From Favolaschia claudopus (lineage: Eukaryota; Basidiomycota; Agaricomycetes; Agaricales; Mycenaceae): 64,000 nucleotides of DNA. The position numbers were made by a program, and so were the translations under genes. The notes under the pieces were generated by a model. That model ran no database searches and was not told the origin of the DNA. It saw nothing but the letters and a program-made list of their open reading frames with translations. Below, one piece after another: positions 35,092-46,989 of this stretch; position 1 is the first letter of the stretch; each line of letters begins with the position of its first letter. The DNA lies in contig JAWWNJ010000004.1 of NCBI GenBank assembly GCA_037176885.1, forward strand, positions 124,001 to 188,000, written 5' to 3'.

Positions 35092-38000
35092 ATGGCCTCG
35101 CCGTCCTGCCAATGCGGCAACCCGCAGGCATGCACTTGCTACATCCAACCCCCGCGTCAAAACAATTTCACAACGAATTCCTACCCCACGCCCAACGTCT
35201 TTGGCTCCTGGCCTGGCTCTCAGGCTCATGCCATGCCTCTCCCGCCTCAAGCTTTCATCCCCGGATCGCCGTATCCTCCACCACCTCCCGTCACTTTCGG
35301 CCAGACTTACGGCTTTCAAAATACATACCCCGCCTCATTTAACACCGTGATTCCTCCCCCTTCCTCTGCGGCAACCCATGCACCATTTGTCGACGCGACT
35401 AACACGATTAATGCCGGCCTCGCTCCGCCACAGCGCAAGAAGAAACGTAAAGCGAATCCCAACGCTAACTCGGCAGCTACATCGCGCACCCGTCGCCGCA
35501 TCGACCCCAACTCCACCTCCGAACCGGCTGTGTTCGGGGTCGGTCCGTCTGACCCAAATGTTGCAGCGGCAGCAGCTGCCTCTGAATCAGTTTCCCATCC
35601 TTCAATCCCTCACCCCAACTTCGGCTCTTTGGTCAATCAATCTTCGGCATCCGGAGACGATGCAACAGATGTTTGGTATTTTGTTCGAGGCGTTCACGGC
35701 GCTTCTGCGCCAACCGTCGCACCAGAACCAACGGAAATGAAGGAAGATCGACCGGATAAAAAGGTGTTTTCCCATTTGTCGTGCCGCCTCTGTCCGTGAG
35801 TGTTCAAGTGTGTTCTGTTTTTGTTTTCGCTATCTGAACCCTTCCATCGTTAGATTTCCGAAATGGAAGGCATGGAAGAATGGTCCTGGACAAACCAAGA
35901 CCATCCGAAATCATCTTGAGGGAGAACATGGCAAAGTTTGGAAGGATATGGTCATCCTGAAGGGGCTCAAGAATTGGGATATTCTCGCAAAGGCGCCGAA
36001 GACTCCGGGAGAGCGAGAGGAATTTTCTATTCCCGGATTCTACGAACGATTGGTTAAGTGGATCGCTGTTGATGATCAGGTTGGTGCTATCTCATCATTG
36101 TTTCTTGCGATTCTGATATATTTGTTTAGTCTCTGGACGTGGTGGACTGTCCCGAGCTCCGTGATCTGCTCCTCTTTATTGGGACTCAATTAGAGGACAA
36201 GGACATTCCACATCGCACGAAGTTATCAGAATTGATTGTCAAACAGTTCCAGGCCGAATATCAGTTAATGATTCATGAAATACAGGTATGTCATGTCATA
36301 TTCTAACGATTCACCTTCTAATTATATGCGCAGAACTCGCTTGGGCGACAGTCTTACACCCAGGACGTGTGGAGTCGCGAAAATCTTGACTCGCATCTGG
36401 GGATTACCGCGCACTACATCGTCCGAGGCGCGAATGGGCACCTTGTACCTAAAACTCGGCTCGTTGCTTTTCGTCGATTGGACGGGAGACACACCGGTCA
36501 AAATATCGCCAAAATCTTTGTACAAGTTTTGAAGGAGATTGGTTGTTTGCACAAAGTAAGTCACATAGAGTTGTGAATTGAACCGCTTGCTGATGATAAC
36601 TCAGCTCGGAATGATTACATGCGACAATGCTAGCAACAATAACACATGCATGGTGTATATTGCGCAAGAGCTCGCCGTGCTCGGAATTCCTTTCGATGCG
36701 GAAGGGAACAGAATTCGGTGAGTTTTAATGATTTATTCCCGAGTCTGAGGGCTAACCGTGTTCAGCTGTTTTCCGCATGTCGTCAATATTGCTGTCAAAG
36801 CCGCTCTCGCAACACTTCCCGAATTACCTGCTCCTCAAGATGGTGTCGATTCGGACAACTACGGCACGCCGATTCCCGAGGCACTGAAGCAGGATGTCGG
36901 GTATTGGGAGGCGCTAAGAAAAAATCCAGTCAAACAAACTCGTACACTCGTTACATCGTGCCGAGCGTCTGGTCAACGACGGGATAATTTTAAGGAGACG
37001 ATAGAACGTGGCAACGAGGAGGGCGGCTTCGGCGAACCCGCCTTGAAGCTGCGCGTCATACAGCTCTTGCAAGATGTCGACACGCGTTGGTCGGCTACGT
37101 TCTTGATGATAGACCGGTATCTTGAGCAAGATTTGGTTTGTTCTATTGTTTTTTCTTGCCAGTAGTGATTGAATTTGACTTGGAATTTCGTTTAGGCTGT
37201 TGAGGCATTTCTCGATGACCCAATGCAAGTCGAAATTTCGGATGATCGACTCGATCCAGTCACCAAGACTGTTCTCATCGACATTCGGCGGTTTTTACAG
37301 GTTCCGCATCTTGTCCAGGAGATAGTCTCTGCGGAGAAAGCACCTACCCTGTCCTATGTGCTTCCACTCTACGAGCAGCTCATTGCCGCCCTCAAGCTTC
37401 TTGCACGAGAGCTCCCGAAAATCAGTCTCGGTATCAACGCCGCTGTCGACAAATTCACAGAATATCTTGGGATGTCTCGGCGCACTCGAATGTATGCGCT
37501 AGCGATGGGTAATTACTTCCTTGTTTGTCTCTTAATTCGCTTCAATCACTCATATTTAACTTTCAGTTCTAAATCCGACGACAAAACTCCAGTGGCTAAG
37601 GGACAACTGGTCTTCATCAGATGCTGAAGAAGCCAGAACCTGGATTCGTGCAGCGGTGCGTCCCAACTTTCACATTATACTGCGCTACTGACAAACTCCC
37701 AAGATGCTGGAGTACCGCCGGGAGTTCCGCGCTCACCAGAACTCTCCGAGCACTGTGCACATACCTTCGACCGCCAGCCGCCGCGCTGTTCACACGCCGT
37801 CTGCATCCCATGCCGCTCGTGCCCAGAAATCTGGGTTTGCGAAGCTTGGTGCTCTTGTAAAAGAGCTGTCTGCTTCCGACATCGAATCCCCACCGAGTAC
37901 TCGAAGTCCGCAGCCGCTTTCGGAGGAAGAGCAAGTAGAGGCAGAGCGCCGTGCTGCTGCCGAAGATGAACATATTGTCGATGCGGAGCTGAATGACTAT

Positions 38001-38439
38001 GAGAAGGAGGGTTTGCTGGGAGGCTCGGACCCAGAGTATGAGGACCTTGACTTGCTCCGCTACTGGGAGGTGAGTTTAAGTATGTTCTTATACAATGTTG
38101 GTCTGAAAAATGTTGCAGGCTCGTCAATATCGGTTCCGTTACCTATTTCGCGTGGCGCTTGATGTATTGCCTGTTCAGGCTTCTGCGGTACCATGCGAGC
38201 GTGTTTTCTCTTCCAGCAAGGACACAGATGCCTCCCTACGCAACAGTCTCTCCCCCGAGATGATGGAAATGCTCCAGATTCTCAAATTTATTTATCGACA
38301 GGATCGCATCAAATTTTGCGAGGACTTCGTCGTAACTGAGGAAGATCTGTCTGTTGTTGATATTGAAGGCCGCCTTGGCAAGTCTTCATACCATTTACGG
38401 TACGCCTTTACCCCACAACGAGCTACGGAGATTAACTAA
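35092..38439 (+). pseudogene. hAT (Ac-like) transposase, copy 2, C-terminus truncated
   Basis: ATG at 35092. A Pro/Ala-rich N-terminus with KKKRK comes first, then a BED-type finger (CRLC, exon 2 from 35854: KWKAWKNGPGQTKTIRNHLEGEHG). Next are LVKWIAVDDQ, NSLGRQSYTQDVWSRENLDSHLG, ITCDNASNNNTC, CFPHVVNIAV, DVDTRWSATF and the dimerisation domain YWE-ARQYRFRYLFRVALDVLP, AVPCERVFSS. Introns of about 50-65 nt separate the exons and no stop interrupts. At 38,365, after LSVVDIE, it departs from copy 1 and reads unrelated residues to a stop at 38439; about 33 C-terminal residues and the 3' terminal repeat are lost. The BED half, missing from copy 1, is present here. Confidence 0.85.
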
Positions 38440-39049
38440 AGACAGATATCTGTCAACATTATATCCTCCCTATGGCATACGTCATGCTCGTCTCGTTCAA
38501 CAACGGCCACCGCTCTGCGATCAACGTTGGTGCCTTCATTGGTATGCGCCCCAACGAACTTCTCAACCGTCCTCGCTGGCTTTCCCTTTGGAAGCTTCAC
38601 GCAGCTTTGGGGATACATGGCGAATGCAGAGCGTCTTAGTAAGATGGATTTTGCTCTTATTCGGCTGCTCAATCCCGAATGCGAGCATGTTCTCATCGGC
38701 AATTACGATGGTGGCTCGTACATCACCACCTGGCCTGTCGCTCCCATCCGTGTTCCGCTCCTCGAAGCCGCTCCGGTCCCTGCCTCCGCTCACGATGTCC
38801 TTTCCCGCAGAATTCGTCGTCGTCAGTTGAAGTCAGTGCAGGAACTTTTGGCGGAGTTGATGGTTTAAAAGTCGTACATGGCACGACAGTCTTTTCTTGA
38901 TTACTCAAGTCCTCAGCGCTAGTCGCAAACTGTGTTAAGCATATTTTAGCTAGTCTAGTATGCTTGTATCTCTCCCTCCACCTTATATTACTGGGCTGGC
39001 CTATTTCCTCGAGTGATCTTCTCCGCGCACATGAAGTCTGAGGGGGCTA
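38366..39049 (+). other. Retroelement-derived segment with short ORF (38527-38868)
   Basis: Replaces the end of hAT copy 2. The only sizeable frame ends ANAERLSKMDFALIRLLNPE, PVPASAHDVLSRRIRRRQLK and SVQELLAELMV, unrecognised. It precedes a purine tract (CTGAGGGGGCTA, about 39,039) and an LTR-like sequence, so I infer the 3' portion of a gypsy-type element. Confidence 0.35.
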
Positions 39050-39575
39050 TGTGATGGATATCGGCAACTTTCGGCTTTGCCCGCAAGACTTCACGCGCGC
39101 TCGGCGCATTCTCGGCATTCATCGATCATGGGACCGCGTTCATGATGTCAATGCTACTAAGTTCTTCTACTTAGCAGCAGAGCGTCATATCCTCCCTCTC
39201 AGATTGACACCGATAAGCCTCAATATGACTCGGGACGTCCGAACGAGTCATTGAGAAGGTATAGTAGAATATTCTGCTACTTTCCTCAAGGTTCCATTGA
39301 GTTCTTGAATATTCTACAGTTGATCCTTGTAGATTATAAAAGGGAGTCGTTCCCTCATGTAACGACAGCTCTTTCTTACCTCTATTAATCTACGTAGATT
39401 TACCGTAAACCTTGCGTGAACTTAAGTGAAGCCTCGCGCTCTCTTCAAGATCTATCGAGCTAGTCTCAGAGTTGTAAAGCCGCGCGCTTACTCCTCCAAC
39501 TAGAAAACAACTCATAACTGGTTGATATTCCCAGTTCGTCTTAAGAAGAATCAGATCTCTTACGACAGTTGTTCA
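39050..39575 (+). repeat. Putative gypsy-type LTR, 526 bp
   Basis: Starts TGTGATGGATATC right after the purine tract, has a TATA-like ATTATAAAAGGGAG (about 39,334) and ends GTTGTTCA. No second copy in the window, so limits are tentative. Confidence 0.5.
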
Positions 39576-39685
39576 GGTAAAATACTTTGATTTATATAGA
39601 GATTCATTGATACTCAACTTCAAGCCTCCGCCGCGGTCATCCAGTCTCGAGAAAAAAGAGCCACCGGTGGCTCGCCGCAAACTCT

Positions 39686-40583
39686 CTAATCTGCAAGGGG
39701 GGTTTTGCCTTGCGGAGTGCGGGTGAGACGCCGGTAGGCGACCTCCGACACGTTCGGGTCCTTGAACGTGTCCTCTAGTTCCGAGACAAACACATCCCAG
39801 GTCCATCCGGGCTCGATCTCTTGATCGTGAATGTGTGCGCGTCCCCAGTTTCTCTTCCTGCTGAAGTAGTGGCTCGGCTGGCCATATAGCCAGAGTAGCG
39901 ACTCTGTCGCTACTCGTATAGCCTGCCCCCCTAATCTGTACATTCTAATCATTTACTTACTGATTGTGGCTTGATCCTCGCCCGTATTACTTATACTCGT
40001 AGTACCTGGAGACGTACCCCTACATATGCACTGCTGGCCAGAGTCCGAGTCGATGGCCCCACAACGGTTGGGGTCAGACATTTTCAGGGGAGACAGAGAA
40101 AAAAAAGAAGGAGAAAAAAAGAGCGAATGGTAGTCAAGGATAAGAGAGATAAAATTTTCCGGAGCAATCAGGCCGACTCGAGCTCGCAATTTTGCTTCCG
40201 TTGACGGGAAAGACAGTGCACGAAGTAAGAGACCTTGAACTTGCCGCTCAAGAAGGATTCTTCAACAAAAGAAAGGGTTTCAATTAGGCTGTAGAACTTG
40301 TAATTGGACTAAAGACTGTAGCGCAGTGTAGAATGGTGGCCAGAGAGCGAGTTTGCGATGGCCTGAACGACGATGATGGCGGGATGGCGGTTCTAGTCAA
40401 CAGTGGCAAATATTCGGCGAAATTCTCAAGAGCGGCCCTTTGCGCGTCAATGTCGCGCTCAGAGAATTCTTCCGAAAGGTTAGCTGCACCCCAGTTGCGG
40501 GGGTCAGCACCTTTACCTTTCTGGTGGGAGGTTCCAACACCAGAAGGTATGGCCGGACTGACAATAGTTTCAGGCACATTCAC
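39686..40583 (-). pseudogene. Degenerate gypsy gag remnant
   Basis: On minus: KGKGADPRNWGAANLSEEFSE and DIDAQRAALENFAEY (40,440-40,520) resemble the N-terminal part of basidiomycete gypsy gag proteins. After stops, WTWDVFVSELEDTFKDPNVSEVAYRRL and TPQGKTPLAD (39,690-39,830) match the core of retrotransposon gag domains. Frame breaks between them show decay. Orientation is opposite to the LTR at 39,050, so the two are probably different elements. Confidence 0.5.
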
Positions 40584-40686
40584 GGCCGATCTTTCATCAA
40601 TATCTATCTCAAGCTCGTGTTCTCATCAACGAGCGGAAGAGCCAGAGCCTGGTGACGACGAGCAATACTCACCAGCTCACTAACAC

Positions 40687-41103
40687 TCATATTGTGAATC
40701 GCACGGGAGACGGCTCCCAAGCGGCGTCATCGTCTGAGGCTTCAACAGATTTATGGTAGGCCGTACTCAGGCTAGCCTCAATCCCTCCCTGCTGGCCTTC
40801 CTCGGTGAAGAGCGAGATATGACAGCCTGGGTGGGTCGAAGCTATGTGAACGCAGCGCTGTCCCGGGGTGAAATCGCCCTTGCAATTCCCAGTGTTAATC
40901 GCAGTTTCGCCGCAGCTGATCACGGTGCCGGGCACGCAATTGGCGTCTTCGTGCCGCAGTCAGTAAGATTCTATCAACCAAGGTAATTAACATCAAACAA
41001 GCTTACTGGCGTTGGTCGGCGCGACGACGAAGGTAACTTGCGCCATGGCCTGATGACCGAGAGCTAGAGTGACGAGGGCGACCAATTGAAGGAATAGCTG
41101 CAT
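40687..41103 (-). CDS. Small secreted cysteine-containing protein
   Basis: 118 residues in two exons (intron 41006-40947, 60 nt, CTGAC branch-like site). The start MQLFLQLVALVTLALGHQAMA is a typical signal peptide with cleavage after AMA. Splicing joins VAPTNA to NANCVPGTVISCGETAIN. The mature part has five Cys (NCVP, SCGE, NCKG, RCVH, GCHI) within about 50 residues and an acidic tail DDDAAWEP. No known domain; a candidate small secreted protein (effector-like) by features only. A TATA box (TATATAAA on minus, 41166-41159) lies 56 bp before the ATG. Divergent to the P450 gene. Confidence 0.7.
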
Positions 41104-41158
41104 TTCACACGCTGGGGGATATTCGCTATTGAGGAGCCTGAGTGAGTGAATGGAGCTC

Positions 41159-41166
41159 TTTATATA
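41159..41166 (-). promoter_or_regulatory. TATA box of the secreted-protein gene
   Basis: TATATAAA on minus, 56 nt upstream of the start codon at 41103. Confidence 0.6.
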
Positions 41167-41179
41167 GTGATGCAAATGT

Positions 41180-42366
41180 AAATGGTGGACTCCACCATCG
41201 GGGTCACCGTAACGCCACCCTTCACATGAGCTCGTGAATCAGGGTGCCAATCCACAGGAACCCAAGGTAGCACTGCGGCATGGGGCTCGAGAAGTGCGGC
41301 TATGTTCATGCTACGGCGTATAAGCATGCATACCTGCAATTAGCACACCCATCTCTCATCGACGGTCCTTTGCTGCCTGTATCTTATAGCATGAGTTGTC
41401 TGCAGGAGGGTTGATTGAATTCCCATTCACCAGTAGATATCCCCAGAGGATGTTCGACGCTGAGCAAGCTCGCCGCTTTTCGTATGAGGTACGACACGGG
41501 AGGGGAAAGAAGACTCGTTCCGCACGGAGTAGATATGGATCTGTTCTCGAAAAGCGGCGCTGTACAGGTGCAGTGTTTGCCCGTTTGATTCGGGGTCGAA
41601 GTCCGACGGTCTTGATAAGATTTCTTCCTTTTTTATTTAAGGACTCGCTTGAGTCGACTCCGAGTCGGTGATTCAGACGTTAAAACGAACAAAACAGAGT
41701 CGACGGTGAGCGGAGCATGCAGTATCGAAGAACAAAATGTGGCCCAGCGACTCCGAGTGCAACCATCGATTTCGACGCTGTAACTCGAAACAATGACGGG
41801 CATCGGAAGTTGCCGGATCGTTGACGATATCATTGATCAGCTTGATTTGGTGACGGCATCAGCTGCTGCCTCCTCTGCTCTTCCATGAGCGCAGAGTCAG
41901 TCAAGAGTCAGTGACTTGGAGCCTGACAGCACTTCATCCGTACGAATGCTACGATCTTCCAGCACTTATTCCGTATACTGCGACCAAACGGGCACCTGGC
42001 CCTTCTGTTTGCGTTGATTGGGCCTCAGTGGTGTGACACTGGTGTCGTCGCCACCTCAGCCGGCCCGTGAATCGGAGAACTTTGGGGGAACGTGGCAGTC
42101 ATGTCTCGCGATTCAAAAACTTTCTTTCAGGCGCACTACATACAATCAATATATTCAAGCGTAAGCCAATAGTCCGCCAATCTCCCAGGAATGGAAGCTC
42201 TTGCCGTGGGACCCACAAATATGCATCGGCTTGCTGAACTTCGACGAACAGCGGACGCTCGAATTTCTGGTCACCGTGGCTACCACTACCCGACTGGCCT
42301 ATCACTTCGGCCAAATTCAACGGTTCAAAGATATTTCCCGACGTCTCTCTAAATTCTCAGGTTAAC
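41180..42366. other. Intergenic between divergent genes, no gene seen
   Basis: Short frames only. Holds promoter sequence for the secreted-protein gene (minus) and the P450 gene (plus). Confidence 0.5.
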
Positions 42367-42426
42367 ATGTCTTATGACATTCCTCTCCGCGGCTGCCGAA
42401 TCTTCATTCTTTTGTCGCCCACAACC

Positions 42427-44780
42427 ATGCACGACTCGAAGACAGCCCTCACAGTCGCTACAGCAGTTTTCGGTCTACTCTCTCTGCGCAGTATTATTCG
42501 GCGTCGACGGAGCGCCACTGTTCGTGATATTGACGGTCCGGAATCAAAGTCGTGGAAATTCGGTACGATATTTTATCGACTTGCTCGTTCGGTTGCTGAA
42601 GTATCCTCGAAAGGTAACTTGGCGGACCTTCTACTTCCGCCATCCTACGGCCAGTATGAGTTCGCATGGACTAAGTTGTTTGGGGCCGTCTACCGCATCA
42701 AAGGATGTTTTGGGGTACGCCTGGTTCTTCCTTATTTTGCAGCCTACAATTCACTGACGCTGTATCTCAGCAAAACCGTCTTGTCGTTTCCGACCCGTTG
42801 GCGTTACAATACATTACAAATAGCCCGAGCTTTCAACTAGGGCCAGTTCTGGCTGTCATGCGCGGCTGGCTATACGATCGCGGTGCTGTCATCACAATTC
42901 GAGGTGCGCTACGCTCTGATTTTTTCTCTTGTTAAATTTAATGAGTTGAACTCTCCAAAAGGCGAGGAACATCGACGACTTCGTGCTGCCCTAAATGTCA
43001 GATTCACTGCTGCTGCCGTTCGCAAGTATCGCCCTACGTTTGAACACGTCGCTCATTGGGTCAGTACCGCCTTGAGATCGGAGTGAAATACATCCTGACC
43101 ACAAGATACTGTAGATCTCGGAACAAGTCGATAACGCAGTCGACAAGTCGGAAGAGGTAGATCTGTCGCCCATTCTGTCTGGTGGAGCGCTGAGGGCAAT
43201 CACCGATGGTTCGTTCAAATTTTCATCGTATTTTCAAAGTTGTCAGTCAATACTCATTCAAACATGTGCTAGTTGCGCTTGGAAGCCCCATCGACGATCT
43301 TGGCCCAGAATTCGTCGAGGTTAATACTCGTTTGCTGTATGTGAATCTTTCCTTTTCACCCTGTCTTCCTTCCTTCCTTCTGTCTTTCTCTCCCTTTCTT
43401 CTATTTTCTTACTCACCTCTTTCGCAGCGAAATCGCCTCAACCCGTTCCTCTGGCCAAATTGTCTTCGACGCCATTGCGGTGTACATCCCGAAACCGCTT
43501 CTTCGTCTCATGATTAACCTCCCATCTTCGGCCTTCCGTGCGCTCCGTGCTTCGAAGATGCTCTCGCGCAACATTGGATGGCGGCTCGTGCGTGAGAAGT
43601 TGGGAGCTCCAGAGGGGAGCTATGATGCGGATATATATAGCTCGTTGTGTGAGTGCTTTTGATCTAAGAACTCGTTCCCCGGTTTACAAGAGTGTGGTTT
43701 GACTGGTAGTGCACGCGGATAAGAAGGATAGCACAAAGAAGACCTTACATCCCGCTGACCTCGTTGCGCAGGCGAGTCTGATTCTTCTCGCAGGGCAAGA
43801 CACAACGGTAGTTCATTCTTATTTGCATTGTCGTCGTACGATATTGACAAATTGTCATGTAGGCAAACACCCTCGCTTTCGGCATGCTCGAACTGGCACA
43901 ACGCCCCGAACTTCAAGCCAGACTCCGGGAAGAGATTCACACGACCCTCTCGACAGCCGGCAGTTCCGACCAATACGATAACATGCCTCTTCTCAATGCG
44001 TTCATCAAGGTATGTCTTTTTTCTACAATTCCATAACCTTCAAAAGATCGATAGAACCATAGGAAACGCTCCGAATGTACCCCGCAGCCGCTCTCTCCGA
44101 ACGCGTCGCACTGGAAGACTCCGTCATCCCGCTCGCAACCCCCATCACCACCCGCTCCGGAAAAACGATCGATGCGATTCCGGTGGGTAAAGGGCAGGTC
44201 GTAATGTTGGGAGTTGCGGCCTACCAGAGGCGAGTTCTCTTCTCCACATTCTTTAACCATTTGGATTGATAAAGTGATTGATTGAGCAGGTTGGACTCAC
44301 GCTGGGGTGCGAAGAGCGAGGAATTTGATCCCGAAAGGTGGATGGATGGACGGGTGCGCCAGGGAGAGGCAATTGGACCATATGCTAATTTGTACGTCCG
44401 ACGAACGACAAAAGTGGATATTTTGACTGACAAACATGGTCTTCGTTTTTAGACTCAGCTTCTTCGCCGGTCCGCACACCTGTTTGGGGTAAGCTTGCTT
44501 GAAATTTCTCTCGTCTCATGATTAACGGTCGTTGCTCTTTCGAATAGGTGGCGATTTGCGTGAGTAACTTTTCGAGTTCTGACCTTTATCTTTCTGATTT
44601 CGGTTCCACAACAGAATTCTCGAAATGCAGACCATCGTCTGTGACCTGATTGGCAAATTTGCGTTCTCGACTTCTGAGAACGAGGATGGGCCTTTCCGTC
44701 TTCGGCTTGCGACGACGCTACAACCGCTCAACGGGAAAGGGGAGAAAGGTGCGAAGTTGTGTGTGGAGCGTGTGGTATAA
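42427..44780 (+). CDS. Cytochrome P450 monooxygenase, 13 exons
   Basis: Heme-thiolate oxygenase anchored in the ER by an N-terminal helix (TALTVATAVFGLLSL). Thirteen exons sum to 1,626 nt, 541 residues, all phases consistent. Motifs: I-helix AGQDTT (exon 7), K-helix ETLR (exon 9), FDPERW (exon 10), heme loop FFAGPHTCLG (exon 11) continuing WRFA. Exon 12 (44548-44559) is only 12 nt. The intron after exon 9 (44230-44289) needs a GC donor (AG|GCGAGT); no GT alternative keeps the frame. ATG 42427 puts the membrane helix at residue 5; in-frame ATG 42367 adds 20 residues and cannot be excluded. Substrate unknown. General resemblance is to CYP families expanded in basidiomycetes. Confidence 0.92.
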
Positions 44781-44904
44781 GATCCAGGCAGTTTCGTACA
44801 ATAGGTAGTCAATACATTTCGGTCAAGTGCTCTCGAGTCCTTCCCGAGGTTCTGTCCTCTAATTCATTGCTTGACCCCCTCGGATGTCGATAGAAATATC
44901 AGTA

Positions 44905-45358
44905 CAGTCGAACCTCTCGTAACCCATACTCCTATCAAGCCATACCCCCTCTTAACCCATAGAAATCTGGAAAAACCATGGTGGTTTGCAGGGAAATTCC
45001 ATAAATTTCCGGTAACCCATAACCCATAGCCATTTGAGTCGAAAACCCATAGTGAACATGCCCTAAAATGGCAATTTTTGCTCCTCGGACCTCGGTTATT
45101 GACGTATTATGTCAGCGGATCCATCGAATATCATGGTCCGACGACGGTTATGAACCATCGGCTTGGTCGGGAATCTACATCAAGACGCAAAAAGTAGTGC
45201 GCAAGCTGATCATGCGTAGATTTGGTTTAAAATCTGTGTTGACACCTATTTTTTTTAAAGAAAATATTGAATTTAAATATTATGTAATGCCCATACCCTC
45301 TCATAACCCATAACCTTGGCCATCCACCGAGAGGTATGGGTTAAGAGAGGTTCGACTG
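44905..45358. mobile_element. TA-target MITE with AACCCATA repeats, 454 bp
   Basis: 25-bp inverted ends with one mismatch, starting CAGTCGAACCTCTC, flanked by TA on both sides (44903-04, 45359-60). AACCCATA/GCCCATAC words occur about eight times, as in the 166-bp element at 20,058 whose ends start CAGTCAAAGC. Probably sister families. The central part (45,070-45,280) has no full transposase frame. Confidence 0.85.
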
Positions 45359-45468
45359 TATCTCAGTTCGAAGTCGAAGCTAGTAATGCGGCTCAACCCG
45401 CGCGAAGGGTATGACCACAACGATGCATTATGAAATAGTTCTAAATTACTTCTTCTCTCCTTCTCTAT

Positions 45469-46946
45469 TTACATTGCTACCCAAGACTCTCCATGGGCAG
45501 GCTTATTGTCCATTGATCGCTCTGGATCATACACCTTGTCCGAATCTTGCGTGACCTCGACAATGCGGCTCACATTGACACTTGTCAATGGGTATGAGGA
45601 ATTGGGACCGGCAGGTCGTGAGCTGACACCGTAAGTTGAAGTCGAGTTGGATGAGGTGGTAGCCAATCGGTAGATGATCAGACTGAAAGCAATTCCCTGC
45701 GTAAAATAGTAGGCGAAGCAAAGGGAATGAATATGAGAGAAACATACGATGAGGGACGTTGTCTGCGCACATTCAATAGAAGGAAGGGATTAATGGTCAA
45801 AGGAAAAAAAATTGAATGAACAACGAACCCAGTCGAGGATGATATATTGAGTGTTAAGCCCAAGATCGTAGAGCACGAGGAGAACCGTTAACGAGAGTGA
45901 GTAGAGAGCAGCCGACTCGAGGAATACGGTCTGAGATGCGACAGTTAGGGCAAGAGTGGGAGAGTTTGAAGGCCAAAGTCGTACCAGTGCTGTTGCCGCG
46001 TAATTCTTCCCAGACCGCATCGTTCGCACTCGCATATGTGTCCATAAAATGCGTCCCGCAATCAAGACTGTTCCAGAGAATATCAGTCGAGGTGAGGATG
46101 AAGACCTGGCTCAAGAAATTTACTTGTGCAGAGGACGTTCAAGGCCAGAGACATCGAGAAGAACGACAATGCCCATGGCGCGAGTGTCGAGACGAACAAG
46201 TTGCCTTCGCCGGCTAGGAGTAGTAAGTGCGTCACAGTATAACCGCTCACTAGAAGAACTAGTTAGCAAGAAACTCAATTTCGAAGAAGCATGCTACGTG
46301 CCTGCACCGCCCAACCACAGGAGAGTAGGAAGAACGATAATGGCCCAATTGCGGTTCCAAACCACAAAAAGTCTGTAGATCTAGTCCGCATATTCATCTC
46401 TCAAAGGTAGTATACGAAGCAAAAGAACTTACCATGAAGTGATCGGCGACGAGGGTAACAGTGATATACACCCCATCCTTCGCCGCTTCTAGCGGATTTG
46501 ATACGAGCTCATAGTACGCGATGGCTCCCTCAGGCGCATCGATGAATCCTTGAGAGGCACGGACGATGTCGATGATCCAGTGCTAATTGAAGGCGTTGAC
46601 TCTTGAGTAATAAGCTCTGACGACAAATGAAGACATACTGCGATGCAAAGCGTCCAAATAAGGCCGAGGGTAGCGAGCAAGTGTCGATTCAACGCGCTGG
46701 GTGCTTTTTGGAGGAGAAGTTGGGCGGTGGCGGCAGAGAGTGTGGTAGAGATCCCTATGGAATATCCGGGAATTGAAAGGCGGCGGAATGAGTGAGGAAC
46801 GCACCAATATTGAGGGTCTCGACTATGAGAGCAATGAGCTGCGATAATGCAAGAAGGCGGTTCAGCGTCGATAGCGGAAAAACGAAGGGACGCACTGAAG
46901 CTCTGTCAATAGTGATGTCGTGCATCGTTGGGTGGCCAATCTGCAA
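45469..46946 (-). CDS. Seven-helix fungal integral membrane protein
   Basis: Multi-exon gene on minus. Exons encode LIALIVETLNIG, STTLSAATAQLLLQKAPSALNRHLLATLGLIWTLCIA, HWIIDIVRASQGFIDAPEGA, VYITVTLVADHFM, IYRLFVVWNRNWAIIVLPTLLWLG, GYTVTHLLLL, APWALSFFSMSLALNVLCTSLIAGRILW, VFLESAALYSLSLTVLLVLYDLG and a last helix near IGIAFSLIIYRL. That gives about seven membrane segments and a cytosolic Ser/Thr-rich tail ending ESWVAM. The pattern is that of the large basidiomycete family of orphan seven-helix proteins (DUF6534-like). The start is uncertain (MQIGHPTMHD at 46946 or MHDITIDRAS at 46925). Function unknown, possibly sensing. Confidence 0.7.
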
Positions 46947-46989
46947 TGCAGTGGTGAGCTGTTATATTTATGAGTGTCCTCATGTCCAT

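Noticed and set aside
42367..42426. Upstream in-frame ATG as P450 start
   Set aside because: Would place 20 polar or mixed residues before the membrane anchor; kept only as an alternative.
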